Below are positions 61,066 to 64,000 of a DNA stretch of 64,000 bases, one piece after another; positions within the stretch are counted from its first letter, which is position 1; each line of letters starts with the position of its first letter. The translations under genes and the position numbers were made by a program. The notes below the pieces were generated by a model. That model worked only from the letters and a program-made list of their open reading frames with translations. It was not told the origin of the DNA and did not search any database. Source of the DNA: Setoptus koraiensis (Eukaryota; Arthropoda); the NCBI GenBank assembly GCA_048013815.1, contig CM106585.1:13516001-13580000 (forward strand). Reading direction: 5' to 3'.

Positions 61066-62761
61066 TCAATCAATATCCTCTTCCTCCGAATCGGGATAGG
61101 GATAATCGCCAAGCTTGTATCTTCTCCAATCAAGTAGTTTCTTTTCTTTTGCACATTCGGCAACCCAATGTTCACGCATTATTCGTCCGTTGTGACTAAT
61201 TACCTCATTGTATTTGGGCGTCCTCTTAAAAGCGCATCTGTGTTATAATGAAAAGAAATAATGGTTATTCCAATTATTAGTTGAGATGATAGATGGGTAT
61301 GCATATCGAAATCAATCGAGGTAAATGGAATCTTTAATTACATTAAATGTGTGCATCCAGAGTTCCAATCACGCTCATACTTTGCTCCCATGTTAATCGC
61401 TAAATCTCTCAATTGACTCCTGAGAGGATTGATGAAACCGCTCAAAACGAACACTACTCCATCCATTATCTTATCGAATGGCAGTATTTTGGGGTATATT
61501 TTCTTGCGCATTCGAACAGTTCCATTGTTGTTTCCGGCGCGACCAAAATCTGACGTGTCATCGCGCGAAACATCACTTGTATCATAAATAACTGGTTGCA
61601 CAACACAAACAATAGATTCATGAGTATCTCTTTCAATATTTGAATCACTTGTGTCATTAAGTCGGCTCGATAGATTAACTCGAGCTGTCGGTGTTCTTCT
61701 GGAAATATTAGTATCATCATGAGAAAACTGTTCGTTTCCTAATTGTAGAGAATTTTGAAAATTGGGGCTAGTATCGCTTCTCCTAGATACATTGTCGCTA
61801 TCTGTTGCCAACTTTTTTGACGTTCCTTGCTCTATAATGCTGTGGTCGTCTCCGTTGGAAGAGTTTGACAGGCGTCTCTGTCTTTTGGCGAAGAAGGAAC
61901 CTACTCTGAGACTCTCTTTGTTAGTATTGTCTCGTTGTCTCAGTTTGAACATCCCCAAATCTAGATTGGGCTCGGGTTCTTTGATGCTCTCGACACATGT
62001 TTCGTCTTTTGTCATTATATGAACATTACGTAGTCCGTAGCTAACGTTCTGTTGGAATGAAATGTTGGCATGTAAAAAAGCGATTTCAGAGATACCAGTT
62101 AGTTTCGGTTTAATTACGAGCATAGAAGAAGAAAATGAAGAAGATGGAAAAAATAAATTACCTTGTTAAATGTTTGCGTACAGACAAATTTGAATAGGTC
62201 CCATTTGTGTTTTCGTGTTTGTTCGTGTAGTAAGTCGTAGTCAAAACAGCGTTCTTTCAATCTGAAACTTTCAAACTTATTTGGCGACGACTGGAGGGGT
62301 GTCATAAGTGAAGATCGGGACAATATTAGCCGAAACTTGCGCTTTTCATTGGGCTCGACAAATTCTTGCGTTCGCGACACATAGACCTCAACAAACGCCG
62401 CACCATCGCTAGTGATCTTAAAGCCCTGAACGAAGACTTCGTCCTTTGTCTTTATGGTTATAGAGGCCTTGTCCACCCAAGAGTCGGTTCTCCAGGACCC
62501 GGAGCAGTCTATGAGGCTCTTGGCGGGATATCCTACATGCTGAACGATGGAATGTCAATGTCAACAGTTGAATGTGATGTCAGTAATAGTTCAATGAAAT
62601 GATTGTGCAGGCCACAAAAAATATAGTGCTTTACTTACGTCTTGACTGTTGCAATCGACAACTTGTTCCAATTCTGCTACATCGTCCGAGTCGTTGGCTT
62701 CCGAACGTCGACTGTCGTCTTGCGAGCTATGGGCATTTGATGTTGATGAGACCCCATCCAT
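61066..62761 (-). CDS. Xrcc1: XRCC1-like DNA single-strand break repair scaffold, four exons
   Basis: Exons are 62761-62639, 62539-62162, 62048-61342 and 61237-61066; the introns (99, 113 and 104 bp) have GTAAGT/GTAATT donors and CAG acceptors. The joined product has 459 residues. The N-terminal XRCC1 domain (residues about 36-180) matches human text: DCNSQD, GFKITSDGAAFVEVYVS, RKHKWDLFKFVCTQTFNK, then a segment ending SLRVGSFFAKRQ. A polar linker leads to BRCT1 at about 375-455: KIMDGVVFVLSGFINPLRSQLRDLA, GCTHLICAFKRTPKYNEV, WRRYKLGD. It ends DSEEEDID right after BRCT1. XRCC1 brings DNA polymerase beta (N-domain) and PARP-bound damage (BRCT1) together. BRCT2, which binds ligase III, is absent. 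Confidence 0.95.
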
Positions 62762-63500
62762 TGTTTGTAGCTGTGGCCGACACGTTGAAGATGCCCAACT
62801 CCAATGGACCCTGATTTACTAGAGACTATTTGATGTGATATTATCCGATATTACTGTACACAGAGGAGAATAATAATAATAATAGGGGAAATTTTCATCA
62901 GCATTTTACACTCATCTACAGTATTTATTCGTACAGTATTATATTCGTGTGCACAGTCGTTTGCTCAAAACACACAATCAGCTGCCCCTTTGCGAACGCT
63001 TTTTTGCGCTCGACTGTGCGCACAAACACACGCATGGCCGCCATTTGCTGGCGCGTGCATAGTTGTGGGCAACTATGGTTCAAGCTGCATTGTGTCTAGT
63101 TGGCCGATTAAAAACTTGTTGGTTCGCTAATCGAACTAACGTATCATGCCCATACTGGCGCGATGACCCTGTAACCGGATCGAACTTTCGCACATTGGTG
63201 TATTCTATTATAGAATTTCTATAGGTGACCTTATGCGCAAAGTTAGAACATTATACCGAATAACCGATGAGCACCAAGTCGCCCGTTTAGAACCGAATGG
63301 ATCACATAATATCCCCTGTGGCCGCTTTTGCAGGGCATTTCTCGGAAAGATCGAGCAATGATTGTGACTGCACTGCGAATTCTTGGAGCGCTCCTCACTT
63401 AAGCAATCGAACGCGCGCTCGGATGATAGTCAAAGGCAAAGTATTTATTTCTGTGACAGTATATACATACATAAATTGGATAACATAATTAATAATTGTT
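62762..63500. other. Intergenic and promoter region upstream of XRCC1
   Basis: No coding potential recognised. It contains the YY1/Pho-like element at 63034 and short AAT repeats near 62870. The serine protease homologue on the same strand ends at 63501. Confidence 0.5.
63034..63046. promoter_or_regulatory. YY1/Pho-like motif upstream of XRCC1
   Basis: ATGGCCGCCATTT lies about 275 bp ahead of the XRCC1 start codon. Its reverse complement fits the YY1/Pleiohomeotic core AAnATGGCGGC, often found near transcription starts of housekeeping genes. Identical to the site at 28066. Confidence 0.4.
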
Positions 63501-64000
63501 TTATTCATTGGGATCACTAGAATCTATATCCAATCGCGACTCGGCTCCCTCAGATAATGATGTCTCATTGCGGGCGGCAGAAGTTGCTGTCGACGGCATG
63601 CCACTCGATTCGGTGGAACTAACAAATTCGGTTCCGTTTGCCAACGGATTCGGGCCCTCAATGATAGCCGAGCGAAACTCTTGAGATGAATCCACTTTTG
63701 GTGTGGTGTCACTGAATGAAGAATTTACACTCGCACCAGGACTACGCTCACTTATAAGAGAATTGGACCCCAGGATACCAGGAAGAGGACCATATAGATC
63801 TTCGTCTATTGAGATGATATTCTCGATCCACATTCTGTAGTGGGCTAAATTCACGTAGACACCAGGCACTCCGGCCTGTCCACAGCCTATTCCCCATGAA
63901 ACTAATCCGACAGCTTTGATGAGCCCATCTTGGACGCAATATAAACCGGAGCCACCGTCGCCCTCACAGGCATCTTTGCCTCCCTCGCCGCCAGCACATA
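63501..64000 (-). CDS. Serine protease homologue, 3' part (runs off the window)
   Basis: Only the last 165 codons are visible; the gene continues past 64000. The protein text is the C-terminal half of a trypsin fold: DACEGDGGSGLYC where active enzymes have GDSGGP, then AVGLVSWGIGCGQAGVPGVYVN and the terminal helix HYRMWIENII. The serine position holds Gly, so it should be a catalytically dead serine protease homologue, as in arthropod clip-domain cofactors of prophenoloxidase activation and related immune cascades. About 100 Ser/Thr/Glu-rich residues follow the fold, an unusual tail. The TAA stop is embedded in the AATAAA signal (63500-63505, minus strand). Presence of a clip domain cannot be judged. 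Confidence 0.88.
   Translation of the reverse strand, partial: CAGGEGGKDACEGDGGSGLYCVQDGLIKAVGLVSWGIGCGQAGVPGVYVNLAHYRMWIENIISIDEDLYGPLPGILGSNSLISERSPGASVNSSFSDTTPKVDSSQEFRSAIIEGPNPLANGTEFVSSTESSGMPSTATSAARNETSLSEGAESRLDIDSSDPNE

Overview
The window looks like nuclear DNA of an arthropod, probably a mite-like chelicerate (inference). Support for arthropod: a trypsin-fold serine protease homologue of the arthropod GD-GG-S type, a nose-resistant-to-fluoxetine (NRF) family acyltransferase, an LSD-type perilipin, and Asn/Gln-rich coding tracts set in microsatellite-rich intergenic DNA. Genes are strikingly intron-poor. Of twelve protein-coding genes, six show no intron, three have one, one has two and one has three; the twelfth runs off the edge. 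All resolved introns are about 99-270 bp with GT..AG ends.

Layout. 1-20.3 kb: no recognisable gene, but many simple repeats (TC, TG, AT, CAACAG, a degenerate GA-rich pentamer). 20.5-21.9 kb (-): an MXD/MAD bHLH-zipper repressor. 21.9-29.8 kb: no recognisable gene; a CpG-rich island at about 25.4-27.1 kb. 29.9-34.9 kb: a CCCH-Tudor protein (+), a BTB-C2H2 zinc-finger protein (+) and hexokinase (-). 37.1-38.5 kb (+): an ankyrin-only relative of KIDINS220/ARMS. 41.0-44.8 kb (+): NRF-6-like acyltransferase. 45.4-46.7 kb (+): adenosylhomocysteinase. 47.7-49.3 kb (+): Nck/Dreadlocks SH3-SH2 adaptor. 49.4-51.6 kb (-): decayed, rearranged copies of the NRF-6-like gene. 51.7-55.0 kb (-): RapGEF2/PDZ-GEF. 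56.2-57.8 kb (-): HERPUD. 59.8-60.3 kb (+): a very short perilipin. 61.1-62.8 kb (-): an XRCC1 that ends after BRCT1. 63.5-64.0 kb (-): 3' end of a serine protease homologue.

These are mostly housekeeping and signalling genes with no operon-like coupling, so no single new system is evident. The most interesting signals are evolutionary. (1) The NRF-6-like pseudogene is a mosaic: about 600 bp almost identical to the live gene inside much more diverged sequence, which suggests gene conversion across about 9 kb in inverted orientation. (2) A ghost copy of the HERPUD promoter and first exon lies just upstream of Nck. (3) Several host proteins are domain-reduced: ankyrin-only KIDINS220-like, one-BRCT XRCC1 and a 151-residue perilipin. 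(4) Some 3' UTRs are extremely compact, with the poly(A) signal overlapping the stop codon.

Start codons were checked against the DNA. Several open frames begin at TTG or GTG; for those the first suitable ATG was used. Alignments and mismatch counts were made by eye.
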